The notes under the pieces: model-generated
What the model saw: the letters and a program-made list of their open reading frames with translations, nothing else
Told to the model about the DNA's origin: nothing
The model's database searches: none
Source: Paenibacillus dauci
Lineage (GTDB): Bacteria; Bacillota; Bacilli; Paenibacillales; Paenibacillaceae
NCBI RefSeq assembly: GCF_000971985.1
Contig: NZ_LAQQ01000002.1
Span: forward strand, 434,001 to 498,000
Direction of reading: 5' to 3'
DNA length: 64,000 bases
Made by a program: the position numbers and the translations under genes
In this document: piece after piece, positions 52,049 through 60,690 of the stretch
Numbering within the stretch: position 1 is the first letter of the stretch
Layout of the letters: each line of letters opens with the position of its first letter

Positions 52049-53308
52049 TTAATGATGTTCATTGTGCTTTTCTTGTTCTGAAGCAGAAGCGGCATTAGGG
52101 ATCAGCCCCAGCTTTGTAATCAGCGGTTTGATCGTCAACCCCTGGATAATCAGCGAGAACAGGACGACGCTGAATGTCAGTACGAGTATGGTCTCCCGTC
52201 CTTCAAATTCTAGCGGCAGGCTCAGAGCTAGTGCAATGGAAAGACTACCTTTTAGACCACCCCAGTTGAGTACCCATTTGGCAGGAGTGGAGAAGTCTTT
52301 TGACCGGAACAAGCTGATAAATAGTGCCAACGTACGGGCAACCAATACAATGACAATAGCGAGTACGATAATACCCCATTTGTCGGCAAAGCTGATATTG
52401 CGGATTTCCAGACCGATCATCAAGAAGATCAGGGAGTTGGCGATCAGCGTAATAACATCCCAGAATGTATTGATATTCTGGCTGGTTGTTGGAGACATAC
52501 CGATTCTTTTACCATAATTACCGAATACAAGTCCGCCAGTCACCACAGCGATAACCCCGGATACTTCCAGATGCTCTCCAATAAAATAACAGCTGAAGAA
52601 CAGCAGCATGGAAAAAGCAATTTCCAGCGGATAATCGTCATAATACTTGATCAGACGAGAGAACAGGAATCCAAGTATCCCCCCGACGGCTATACCACCT
52701 ACGGCAAATTGCAAAAACAACAGTATACCACTGCCAAAACCGAGCCAGCCCATACTGATATAAGTGAGCAGATATACAGTCGAGATCTGGAAAAGAACAA
52801 CAGCAATCCCGTCATTCAGTAGTGATTCACCTTCCATGGTGGTCACCATTTTCTCGGAGACACCCAGTGAGCGGAAGATCGAAATGACACTGATCGGATC
52901 TGTTGCACTCATCAAGGCGGCGAAGGTGAATGCGACAACCAGAGGAAGGCCGATTAGATAATAGGAGCCCAGCATAACGAATAGGAATGACAGCAGGGTC
53001 CCTCCAAGCGCAAGAGCGATAACAGGCCGCGACTGTTCGCGCAGATGCGAGAAGGGCAGTTTCAGCGTAGCATCTCCAAGCAGTACAGGCAGGAACAGCG
53101 AAATAATAATCGCCTGAAACACATTAGATTGGGTGATATACGTCTCTGCTGCCTCAAGTACCGGAATATTCACTGTACCAAGCAGCAACCCTACCAGTAC
53201 AAGAGCGATAGACTCAGGCTGCCGCAGCTTGCGTGCAACAGCAATAACGGCCAGGGACACTGCGAGCAGAATTAGAATTTCAATAAATACTTCATTAAAA
53301 CGATGCAT
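52049..53308 (-). CDS. Cation:proton antiporter, CPA1 family
   Basis: This 419-residue protein has about twelve predicted helices. The conserved acidic pairs of NhaP/CPA1 antiporters are present in SATDPISV and MEGESLLNDGIAVV, with Asp in the TM5/TM6 region. It should exchange Na+ or K+ for H+. No C-terminal regulatory RCK domain is seen; the tail is short and His-rich (KHNEHH). A single gene, bounded by terminators on both sides. Confidence 0.9.
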   Translation of the reverse strand: MHRFNEVFIEILILLAVSLAVIAVARKLRQPESIALVLVGLLLGTVNIPVLEAAETYITQSNVFQAIIISLFLPVLLGDATLKLPFSHLREQSRPVIALALGGTLLSFLFVMLGSYYLIGLPLVVAFTFAALMSATDPISVISIFRSLGVSEKMVTTMEGESLLNDGIAVVLFQISTVYLLTYISMGWLGFGSGILLFLQFAVGGIAVGGILGFLFSRLIKYYDDYPLEIAFSMLLFFSCYFIGEHLEVSGVIAVVTGGLVFGNYGKRIGMSPTTSQNINTFWDVITLIANSLIFLMIGLEIRNISFADKWGIIVLAIVIVLVARTLALFISLFRSKDFSTPAKWVLNWGGLKGSLSIALALSLPLEFEGRETILVLTFSVVLFSLIIQGLTIKPLITKLGLIPNAASASEQEKHNEHH

Positions 53309-53454
53309 GTACAGCCTCCGTTCCGTATAAGATACGATATGTATTTACCCATCCAGAACAAGAAATGAGCTGATTTCCTTTAATTATATACAGAATGCAC
53401 AGAGAATGCAGGGAGTTGGCACATGAAGCAGCGATGTGTTGGTACTGTACAAAG

Positions 53455-53498
53455 CAAAAAACGTACGGCTGCTGTTAAGGGCAACCGTACGTTTTTTG
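53455..53498. terminator. Bidirectional terminator after the PTS gene
   Basis: CAAAAAACGTACGG pairs perfectly with CCGTACGTTTTTTG around 16 nt. Confidence 0.88.
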
Positions 53499-53560
53499 TT
53501 TGTTTCTATTTATCATTCTGTTCAACGAATCGGAGTGGTATATGCAAATGAACAGAATAT

Positions 53561-55057
53561 TTAGGCTTTGTGATCCATAATATCCTTGATATCATCTTTG
53601 AGCGCTTCGGACTGGGTACCGAAGATGACCTGTACCGCACCATGACCAAGTCGCATGACACCAGCAGCACCCAGCTTGCGCAGCTCGGCATCATTTACCT
53701 GACGATCATCTTTGACAACGAGTCGCAGGCGAGTAATACAAGCATCGATACTGTCGATATTGGGCGATCCGCCCAGTTGACTTAATACCATTGCGGCTTT
53801 GCTGTCTCCGTTACTAGCTGTTACAGCTGCGGCAGCCGGGACAGTGGCAGTTTTATCTACTGTAGTCGCAGAACTGTTGATAGCATCATCATCTTCACGT
53901 CCCGGTGTTTTGAGGTTCAGCTTCACAATCAGGAAGCGGAACAGTACATAGTATACAAGAGCAAACACCAGACCTACCGGAATCATGAGCAGCGGATTGG
54001 TAGCTAGCTTCATATTGATCAGATAGTCAATCAGACCTGCTGAGAACCCGAAGCCCAGCTTCACATTCAGCATGTACATGATCAGACCGGACAGACCGGT
54101 TAGCAGCGCATGCACTACATACAGCAGCGGTGCTGTGAACATAAAGGCGAATTCCAGCGGTTCGGTAATACCGGTCAGGAAGGAAGCAACAGCCGCGCTG
54201 ATAAAGATCGAAGCGACCGCTTTGCGTTTCTCCGGACGTGCTGTATGAATAATTGCAAAAGCGGCACCCGGCAGCGCGAACATCATGATCGGGAAGAAGC
54301 CGGACATGAACATACCTGCCGATTTGTCTCCGGCAAAGAAGCGGGTCAAGTCACCGTGAACCACTTCACCGGCTGCATTGGTGTAATCTCCGATTTGGAA
54401 CCAGGCAATCGAGTTCAGTACGTGGTGCAGACCGATCGGCACGAGCAGACGGTTGGCGGTACCGAAGACAAAGGCACCGAATCCGCCCAGACTCACTACC
54501 CACATACCAAAAGCAGAAATTGCATCCTGGATCGGACTCCAGATCATCCCGATCAGGGACGCCAGTATAATGGTGGTAGCTGCCGTAATCATTGGAACAA
54601 AACGTTTACCCGAGAAGAATCCGAGCCAATCCGGCATCTTGATATTGTGGAAACGGTTATACATATAAGCTGCCCACAGACCGACGAGGATACCGCCAAG
54701 CACGCCCATATTCAGTTTCACATCGTCGGGTATGTACCCCATAATCCCCGGAATTTCCTTGAGGATTGCTGTCAGGATCATATAACCGAGTACAGCAGAG
54801 AGAGCAGCGACCGCATCGCGGGCCATCCCGATCGCAATACCGACAGCGAAGATCAGTGCCAGATTGTCAAAAATAGCACCAGCACCTGCAGTCAGCAGCG
54901 GACCGATATAATGGTTCATAAAACCGCCTACTGCAGAGCCAAGCGGAATATCCGTCTCATAGTTGATCAAGCCAAAACCGCGCAGAATCGCAGCAGCAGG
55001 CAGTGTAGCTACCGGAAGCATCAATGAGCGACCGATTTTTTGCAAAAATTGTAGCAT
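53561..55057 (-). CDS. nagP: PTS transporter subunit IICB, N-acetylglucosamine type
   Basis: This 498-residue permease belongs to the glucose/GlcNAc PTS family. The EIIC domain (about 1-380) includes LLVPIGLHHVLNSIAWFQ and the sugar-specific GITEPLEFAFMF. The EIIB domain holds the phosphorylatable cysteine, Cys440, in SIDACITRLRL. The closest resemblance I see is to B. subtilis NagP, including the LKTPGREDDD linker. There is no EIIA domain, so it must use a shared one. It follows the antiterminator gene and is likely co-regulated by it. Confidence 0.88.
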   Translation of the reverse strand: MLQFLQKIGRSLMLPVATLPAAAILRGFGLINYETDIPLGSAVGGFMNHYIGPLLTAGAGAIFDNLALIFAVGIAIGMARDAVAALSAVLGYMILTAILKEIPGIMGYIPDDVKLNMGVLGGILVGLWAAYMYNRFHNIKMPDWLGFFSGKRFVPMITAATTIILASLIGMIWSPIQDAISAFGMWVVSLGGFGAFVFGTANRLLVPIGLHHVLNSIAWFQIGDYTNAAGEVVHGDLTRFFAGDKSAGMFMSGFFPIMMFALPGAAFAIIHTARPEKRKAVASIFISAAVASFLTGITEPLEFAFMFTAPLLYVVHALLTGLSGLIMYMLNVKLGFGFSAGLIDYLINMKLATNPLLMIPVGLVFALVYYVLFRFLIVKLNLKTPGREDDDAINSSATTVDKTATVPAAAAVTASNGDSKAAMVLSQLGGSPNIDSIDACITRLRLVVKDDRQVNDAELRKLGAAGVMRLGHGAVQVIFGTQSEALKDDIKDIMDHKA

Positions 55058-55150
55058 GGTAATCCCCCTTTGGATTATTCATTTGATTAACCCGTCATTC
55101 ATTTTCGTAAGTGGTGTTATACAACAGAAGTATCGATACCGATCATAATT

Positions 55151-55169
55151 CATGAAAATTATTTTCATG
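55151..55169. repeat. 19-nt palindrome upstream of nagP
   Basis: CATGAAAAT and ATTTTCATG flank a single T. The arms share ATTTTCAT/ATGAAAAT with the larger inverted repeat at 56431-56463. A second stem (ACCGTACA/TGTACGGT) lies at 55201-55231. Confidence 0.55.
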
Positions 55170-55272
55170 TGAAGGATCAGCGAGTGTGAAACCTGTTCTT
55201 ACCGTACACCCATATCAGATCGATGTACGGTACCGGCAGGTCCATAGTAAAGTGGCGAAAACAGCAGCGAGT

Positions 55273-56139
55273 TCAGCTGTCTGGCTTGTGCGTGCGGAAC
55301 AGACGATACAGATGCATGGTCAGGAAACAGACTTCATCTTCGGGTACCGACATTTGTAGTTCCTGTTCCATGACTACCTTCATCCGTGAAGCCAGTTGGT
55401 ACTCGTCGGCATACTGGTCACGAATATGCTGGATCAGCGGGTTGTCTACGAGCGATCCCTGTACAATCCGCTCCAGGGCAAAGCGCAGGTGGATCATCAG
55501 GCGAACCTGACTCATGCTGCCCTGTCTGAATGTCATCTGCCGTTCCTCTTCGATCATCTGCTGCAGCTTGCCGAGCAGAGAGGACATTTTAACCAGCTGT
55601 CCCACAGGAACGTGGGTCACCGCCGAATGAATATGATACGTCAGAAAACCGGCCTCATCCTCGGGGATATCGAGTCCGAACGTCTCACGAATCATCTGCA
55701 GTGCCTGAAGTGCCACTTCGTATTCCTGTGGAAAACAAACCTGCGTCTCCTGCAGAAATGGATTCACAATCTCAATACTATGTCGTATCCGGTACACTGT
55801 GAACTGGATATGACTGGGTAGAGCAAGATAAATCTTTTCATTCAGCTTCTCTGGAAAACTTTGTCCGATCAACTGGATGATCCGGTCGGAGACATCCATG
55901 ACGAGTGCATCCATATCCTCGAAAAAGGTCGGATGATTCATCATCTGCTCCCGGTCTTCCAGCCGAAACCGCTTCTCGATCCGTTCATCCGTCGTGCTCA
56001 GCTCCTGCAGGTTTTTGGCGGCGAAGCCAAGTCCTTTGCCAAGCAGTACATATTCGGTGCCTTTCACCTCATCGCAGGCCATCACGATATTGTTGCCGAC
56101 CACGCGCTCCACACGTAAAATCCGATGGTCTCTGTTCAT
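55273..56139 (-). CDS. PRD-type transcriptional antiterminator (BglG/LicT family)
   Basis: This 288-residue RNA-binding regulator starts at ATG 56139 (AGAGGTG upstream). A CAT RNA-binding domain (about 1-58, ILRVERVVGNNIVMACDEVK) is followed by PRD1 (about 65-170) and PRD2 (about 175-288). All four PTS-phosphorylation histidines are present: LPSHIQF, TYHIHSA, MIHLRFAL and TMHLYRL. It should bind a RAT hairpin and prevent termination when its sugar is available. The GlcNAc-type PTS gene 216 nt downstream is its likely target. Confidence 0.88.
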   Translation of the reverse strand: MNRDHRILRVERVVGNNIVMACDEVKGTEYVLLGKGLGFAAKNLQELSTTDERIEKRFRLEDREQMMNHPTFFEDMDALVMDVSDRIIQLIGQSFPEKLNEKIYLALPSHIQFTVYRIRHSIEIVNPFLQETQVCFPQEYEVALQALQMIRETFGLDIPEDEAGFLTYHIHSAVTHVPVGQLVKMSSLLGKLQQMIEEERQMTFRQGSMSQVRLMIHLRFALERIVQGSLVDNPLIQHIRDQYADEYQLASRMKVVMEQELQMSVPEDEVCFLTMHLYRLFRTHKPDS

Positions 56140-56264
56140 TCCGATAATCACCTCTTGCTTGCAGAATAACACGACAAGTGGCATCCGAAAAGACAGAAGA
56201 GCACAGCAGCCTGACTTTTTTTCGTGTAACCGCTAAATAGGGGACGGAACGTTCGCAAATACGC

Positions 56265-56333
56265 AAAAAAGAGCCAAGACAAGGAGACACGGGAATACGA
56301 TAGACGTATCCTGTATCGTCCGCTGCTTGGCTC
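56265..56333 (-). terminator. Terminator in the antiterminator gene's own leader
   Basis: On the minus strand GAGCCAAG pairs with CTTGGCTC over a 63-nt hairpin, followed by T6. The loop contains a rod-like stem (GATAC-GGATACG with CGTATTCC-GTGTC). This fits a RAT-type element that the product itself could bind, but RAT identity is inferred from position. Confidence 0.65.
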
Positions 56334-56397
56334 ATGCCCATTGCTGGTAACACGCCGATGTACGGTCGTTAATATTTTGGTTACGGTTTCATAACGT

Positions 56398-56463
56398 AGC
56401 ATATAACGTATAATAGTGACCGTCAAGATGGATTGCACATTTTCATGATGAAAATGCACAATC
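56398..56463 (-). promoter_or_regulatory. Promoter and large inverted repeat of the antiterminator operon
   Basis: On the minus strand TTGACG (56421-56426) and TATGCT (56398-56403) are 17 nt apart. Immediately upstream is an inverted repeat with 16-nt arms (56431-56446 and 56448-56463, two mismatched positions), which could be a repressor or activator site. Confidence 0.55.
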
Positions 56464-56481
56464 GTAACGTTGACAGCTGGT

Positions 56482-56733
56482 CTAGTGGCTTTTTTTCATA
56501 AATAAAGAGCCGTATAGCAAGGCAAGCAGCAATATTCCGCAGGTTATTAATCTGACGGAAACCGGAACTTCCACGACCGAACTTAATACAACGATCAGAA
56601 ACAGGAATAAACTCCCCTCGCGAATAAACATCCTGCGATCATCTTGCCTGATCCGGTAGACAAGTGCTCCAAGCATAAAAGCGGCCAAAAGAAAATAAGC
56701 TGTATCGACAATCAGGTGCAGGTTCAATATCAT
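56482..56733 (-). CDS. Small three-helix membrane protein
   Basis: This 83-residue protein has three hydrophobic segments (LHLIVDTAYFLLAAFMLGAL; GSLFLFLIVVLSSVVEV; LITCGILLLALLYGSLF) with a charged loop RIRQDDRRMFIRE. The start is uncertain: ATG 56733 follows GGAG closely, TTG 56727 is another option. No family recognised. It lies 290 nt upstream of the promoter-leader of the antiterminator operon but is not clearly part of it. Confidence 0.5.
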   Translation of the reverse strand: MILNLHLIVDTAYFLLAAFMLGALVYRIRQDDRRMFIREGSLFLFLIVVLSSVVEVPVSVRLITCGILLLALLYGSLFMKKSH

Positions 56734-56880
56734 CACTCCAAATCCAAAATTATTACTATAAATCAATCGTGAATAAATTATGCTGTTTATATTTGGTTAA
56801 AAACATATGTGGTGAAAATAACACATATGAAATCATAATATTCAAACCCAGAAAAGCCTATATCCCACATACGGAACGCA

Positions 56881-56987
56881 GGCAAGGAAATAAGGGCAAA
56901 GGACGACATTGGAGTCCGGGAATCTACATCTTCTCCCTATTCGTAGATTTCTGGGCTCCACCGGAGGACGTGTCCTTATTCCTTGCC
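56881..56987. repeat. 107-nt imperfect inverted repeat
   Basis: The outer arms GGCAAGGAAATAAGG and CCTTATTCCTTGCC pair with one bulge. The inner arms TGGAGTCCGGGAATCTAC and GTAGATTTCTGGGCTCCA pair with few mismatches around a 16-nt loop. In between are about 13 poorly paired nt on each side. It has no ORF and no T-run, so it is not a simple terminator. The spacer to 57182 around it has no gene. Confidence 0.7.
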
Positions 56988-57182
56988 GAAGTGGATGATG
57001 CTTATTCACATCATTCTGTTTGCAGCCATGAGTAACCCTTACTGCACACACAGCATAATTATTTTTAATTTTACCGAAAACCCTGTTGAAATACCATTTT
57101 CAATCTGCTAATGTATATAACGTTGATGCATACGTGCATCTACACATGTACAACCGAATGACGACTGGAATAAATGATGATA

Positions 57183-57257
57183 CATCATTGTATAACCTCA
57201 ATAATATGGTTTGAGGGTCTCTACCAGGAACCGAACAATCCTGATTACAAGATGATG
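57183..57257 (+). promoter_or_regulatory. Purine riboswitch, adenine type, upstream of pbuE
   Basis: The aptamer has the conserved J1/2 and P2 start TATAACCTCAATAATATGG, then TTTGAGGGTCTCTACC, AGGAA-CCGAACA-AUCCU (P3) and GAUUAC. The specificity base corresponding to position 74 (57245) is U, as in pbuE and add adenine riboswitches. The 3' half of the aptamer is reused by the terminator at 57237-57294. Confidence 0.95.
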
Positions 57258-57294
57258 CGCAGCCCGCGTATCCTGTTGTAATCAGGATTTTTTT
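57237..57294 (+). terminator. Riboswitch expression platform terminator
   Basis: AATCCTGATTACA pairs perfectly with TGTAATCAGGATT, followed by T7. Its 5' arm is the P3/J3-1/P1 part of the aptamer, so adenine binding should block termination and switch pbuE on. Confidence 0.92.
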
Positions 57295-57395
57295 GTTGCG
57301 GCTCCGCACTGTTCCAGTGTTTTCGTTCGTTGCTGCTGCAGCGGCATTCATCTGCCGGACAGCCAACCTACTATTACACAAAGGAGAGAGACGGC

Positions 57396-58580
57396 TTGAA
57401 TTTCAAAGTATTTATCCTCACTATTGCCACCTTTACGGTCGGCCTGATTGAACTCATCATCGGCGGTGTGCTGCCGGAGATTGCGAATGACCTGAACGTG
57501 TCGATCGGCACTGCAGGACAGCTGATCACCATCTATGCACTGGTCTACGCGATTGCCGGACCTACCCTGTTGGCCTTCACTTCCAAAGTGGAGCGCAAAT
57601 CCCTCTATCTCTGGTCCATGTTGATCTTCACTATTGGCAGTCTGATTGCCTTCTGGAGTCCCAACTATGAAGTATTGTTCTTGTCCCGTATGCTGACAGC
57701 AGCGAGCGGTTCACTGATCGTGACCCTGTCTCTGACGATTGCGGTCAAAGTCGTTGCGCCGGAATTCCGCGCGCGTGTCATCGGTATTATTTCGATGGGG
57801 ATCAGCTCCTCGATCGTGCTGGGCGTACCTCTCGGCGTACTGGTTGAAGAAGCACTCGGATGGCGCATTTTGTTCCTGGTAATCGCGCTGCTGACTCTGG
57901 TAGCAATGGTCGTAATCTATATGTTCCTTGACCATATTCCGGTAGAAGAAATCATGCCGCTCAAGGCACAGTTCGCTTCCCTTAAAAATAGTAAAGTACT
58001 CAGCGCGCATCTGGTTACGCTCCTGCTGCTGGCAGGTCATTACACCATGTATGCGTATCTGACTCCATTCCTGGAAAGCACAATGCATCTGAATGCGTAC
58101 TGGATCAGCGTGGTCTACTTTGTCTTCGGTCTGGCTGCGGTAAGCGGCGGTATGATCGGTGGTGTGATGTCTGACCGTCTGGGTAGTACCAAGACGATAC
58201 TGATCGTAATCGGCGTGTTTGCACTAGCGATGTTCGTGCTGCCGATGTCAGCCAAGTTCATCTGGATCTTCCCGGTTGTCCTGTTTGTCTGGGGGGCACT
58301 CAGCTGGGCACTGTCACCGGCACAACAGAGTTATCTGATCCAGAATGCACCGGAAACTGCCGATATCCAGCAGAGCTTTAACTTCTCAGCCCTGCAAATC
58401 GGTATTGCAGTCGGTTCAGCCTTTGGCGGAATCGTGATCAAGAATACCGGTTCGGTAACGATGAATGCTTGGGTCGGTGCAGCGATTGTCGTATTGTCGT
58501 TCTGCTGCGCATTGTACTCGCTGTCCAGACCGTCCGGAGCTGCCAAGCGTGTATCAAGTTCATCGGTACACACGTCCTGA
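57396..58580 (+). CDS. pbuE: Purine efflux pump
   Basis: This 394-residue MFS transporter starts at TTG 57396 after AAAGGAGAGAG. Twelve predicted helices. It closely follows B. subtilis PbuE (YdhL), including NFKVFILTIATFTVGLIELI, SLTIAVKVVAPEFRARVIGI and SWALSPAQQSYLIQNAPETA. It exports adenine, guanine, hypoxanthine and related bases. The start overlaps no gene and is preceded by an adenine riboswitch, matching B. subtilis regulation. A terminator follows. Confidence 0.96.
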   Translation: MNFKVFILTIATFTVGLIELIIGGVLPEIANDLNVSIGTAGQLITIYALVYAIAGPTLLAFTSKVERKSLYLWSMLIFTIGSLIAFWSPNYEVLFLSRMLTAASGSLIVTLSLTIAVKVVAPEFRARVIGIISMGISSSIVLGVPLGVLVEEALGWRILFLVIALLTLVAMVVIYMFLDHIPVEEIMPLKAQFASLKNSKVLSAHLVTLLLLAGHYTMYAYLTPFLESTMHLNAYWISVVYFVFGLAAVSGGMIGGVMSDRLGSTKTILIVIGVFALAMFVLPMSAKFIWIFPVVLFVWGALSWALSPAQQSYLIQNAPETADIQQSFNFSALQIGIAVGSAFGGIVIKNTGSVTMNAWVGAAIVVLSFCCALYSLSRPSGAAKRVSSSSVHTS

Positions 58581-58601
58581 TCAAAAACTATATAAAAGTC
58601 C

Positions 58602-58648
58602 AATCCCCGATCACAGAGTTGTTCTGCTGTGATCGGGGATTTTTTTTG
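58602..58648 (+). terminator. Terminator after pbuE
   Basis: AATCCCCGATCACAG pairs perfectly with CTGTGATCGGGGATT around AGTTGTTCTG, followed by T8. Confidence 0.9.
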
Positions 58649-58792
58649 CTTTTATCTATTGATTGAATAGACAAATCAATAAATTGTTTGATTTATAAAT
58701 AAACATATATTATATTATCTATGTAATAAGCAGACAAAAACGAAATAATCTTAAAAAAATGATTTTCCCGACAGGAAGAAAGGAGAAACGAA

Positions 58793-59270
58793 TGGACCGT
58801 ACGACTCATTTAAGCTACCAACCGGTAATGGAAGCAGCAGATTACACACAGGTGGATGACAGCGAGCCTGTCAGCAGGAGGCAAGTGAGCTGTCGCTTGG
58901 GCTGCACACTATGCAGCAAGATGGCAGGTTGGAGATTAGAGCAAAGGTAGGTAGTAGGGCAGCAGGGCAAGGGGATCTTTCAGAATCCGAATGGCCAATT
59001 CACCGGATTTTGGATGCAACCATTCTGCTATGCCGATCGATTGATTATGTTCAGGAAGCTTATAGACAGGAGAAATTGTATGATCCCGAGCACCCAGTGT
59101 TTGACCGTATCCCTTTGCAGGGGGCTGCATTGTCTGTAGGATTTGCTGCAGGTTGTGAAAATATTGAGCAGAATATACAGACTTTTCAACAGGTGCTTGA
59201 AGATGATGCGCATATTATTGGGGAGCGCTTGCGAATTCTCTCACGGCTGCTGGAGGAGTTGGGACACTAA
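58793..59270 (+). pseudogene. Frameshifted gene upstream of the MFS exporter
   Basis: A start at 58793 has an excellent ribosome site (AAAGGAGAAACGA). Its frame reads MDRTTHLSYQPVMEAADYTQ and then becomes unusual after about DDSEPVS, with a stop at 58948. The adjoining +2 frame carries a plausible continuation from about 58872 to 59270: QQEASELSLGLHTMQQDGR, then HRILDATILLCRSIDYVQEA, ending LEELGH. Adding one base near 58872-58878 would give one ORF of about 158 residues. I do not recognise the protein; no alternative start with a good ribosome site exists for the second frame except CTG 58890. Confidence 0.5.
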
Positions 59271-59271
59271 G

Positions 59272-60477
59272 ATGTGGAGCAATCGTTATGTTCGTACAAT
59301 TATTTTATCCAGAGTGCTACTGCAGCTTGGCATATGGATTCGCAATTATGGGGTACTGCTATATGTAACCGAATGGACACACAACAATCCCGTTTATGTA
59401 TCACTGATTTCCGTCGCTGAATTTGCACCGATCTTTCTGTTTGCCCTGATTGGGGGTACGTTGGCAGACCGCTGGCAGCCCAGACGAACAATGATCTGGA
59501 GTGATCTGTTGTCTGCTATGTCTGTCATAGCTGTACTGCTGCTGGTTCTAAAAGGAGGATGGATCGCGCTTCTCGCTGGCTCATTCATATCAGCCAGTCT
59601 CTCCCAATTATCCCAGCCTTCCGCGACCAAGCTGTATAAGCGGCATGTACCCGAAGAGCAGCTACAATCCGTGATGTCGTTGTCACAGTCGCTGATTGCC
59701 ATATTTACGATTCTAGGCCCGGCTGCAGGTACGTTTATTTTTATCCAGTTCGGTATTCAGGTGACACTGATCGTGACGGCTATCCTGTTTTTTGGCTCCT
59801 TTTGTATTTTGTTGGGGCTTCCGGTAGATGAGGAAGAGACACAGCGCTCAGCAGGTCGCAAGTTCCGGGAAGAATTGAAAGAAGGATTGCATTATATCCG
59901 CTCCAATCCCTCACTGCGGACGTTGAGTCTGACTTTTGCAGCGGTCGGCATGGCTTCGGGACTGACACAGCCGCTGCAGATCTTCCTCGTGATTGAGCAG
60001 TTACATCTGGATAAGTCCTTTTTGCAGTGGTTCCTGATGGCGAATGGTGCAGCGATGCTAATAGGTGGAATTATCATTACAGGTCTCGCGAAGAAGCTAC
60101 AGCCGCATCTGATGCTCATTACGGGCCTACTGATCAGTGCGGTCTGTACCGCAGGCATTGGAGCTTCCAGGCAGATGGTGCTGACCTTTGTACTGTTGAT
60201 TATTAGCGGTTTATTTTATCCCTGCATCCAGGGTGGTATTCAGACGCTGATCGTACGCAATACCGCTGTAGCATTTATTGGACGGGTGTCCGGTGCGATG
60301 ATGCCGGTCTTTATGGGCACGATGGTAGTCGGTATGTTGATTTCCGGTTATTTTAAAGAGTCATTATCATTAATGGCAGTATACATGTTCAGCGGTGGAT
60401 TGATCATCGCCGGGGCACTTGTTCTGTTCCCGTTGGTTCTGCCAAAACGCTCGGATCAACAGAGCAAGGCAGCCTGA
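59272..60477 (+). CDS. MFS transporter, enterobactin/macrolide-exporter type
   Basis: This 401-residue protein has twelve predicted helices and the MFS signature GGTLADRWQPRRTMIWSDL after helix 2. The first 25 residues (MWSNRYVRTIILSRVLLQLG) match the MFS_3/EntS-like group that exports macrolides, lipids or siderophores. Its ATG lies one nt after the stop of the frameshifted ORF and uses GGAGGAG, so it is likely co-transcribed. No adjacent resistance gene supports a substrate. Confidence 0.88.
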   Translation: MWSNRYVRTIILSRVLLQLGIWIRNYGVLLYVTEWTHNNPVYVSLISVAEFAPIFLFALIGGTLADRWQPRRTMIWSDLLSAMSVIAVLLLVLKGGWIALLAGSFISASLSQLSQPSATKLYKRHVPEEQLQSVMSLSQSLIAIFTILGPAAGTFIFIQFGIQVTLIVTAILFFGSFCILLGLPVDEEETQRSAGRKFREELKEGLHYIRSNPSLRTLSLTFAAVGMASGLTQPLQIFLVIEQLHLDKSFLQWFLMANGAAMLIGGIIITGLAKKLQPHLMLITGLLISAVCTAGIGASRQMVLTFVLLIISGLFYPCIQGGIQTLIVRNTAVAFIGRVSGAMMPVFMGTMVVGMLISGYFKESLSLMAVYMFSGGLIIAGALVLFPLVLPKRSDQQSKAA

Positions 60478-60591
60478 TTCCTTACTGCACATTGTCCTGA
60501 AAAGTCATAGCTTGCCCTGCTCTGGTATGGGTTCACCTTCTATAAAGGAAATGGCTCATCGGCAATCTACGATTATAGATTGAATAAGATT

Positions 60592-60629
60592 ATATCTATT
60601 TATATAATGTCTAAGACATAAATAGATAT
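60592..60629. promoter_or_regulatory. 12-bp perfect inverted repeat before the DUF2087 gene
   Basis: ATATCTATTTAT and ATAAATAGATAT flank ATAATGTCTAAGAC. It lies 62 nt before the ATG, in a good operator position, and is too AT-rich to be a typical terminator. Confidence 0.5.
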
Positions 60630-60690
60630 ATGAATAGTTTGTTTGAAGTATAGAGGATATGTGATAGAGAGACAGGAAAGGAATAATATA

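Noticed and set aside
54110-55027. Plus-strand frame of about 300 codons inside the PTS gene
   Set aside because: It lies opposite a clear nagP-type transporter and shows no domain or ribosome site.
56769-57035. 88-codon plus-strand frame over the inverted repeat
   Set aside because: It runs across the palindromic element with no ribosome site, so it is not coding.
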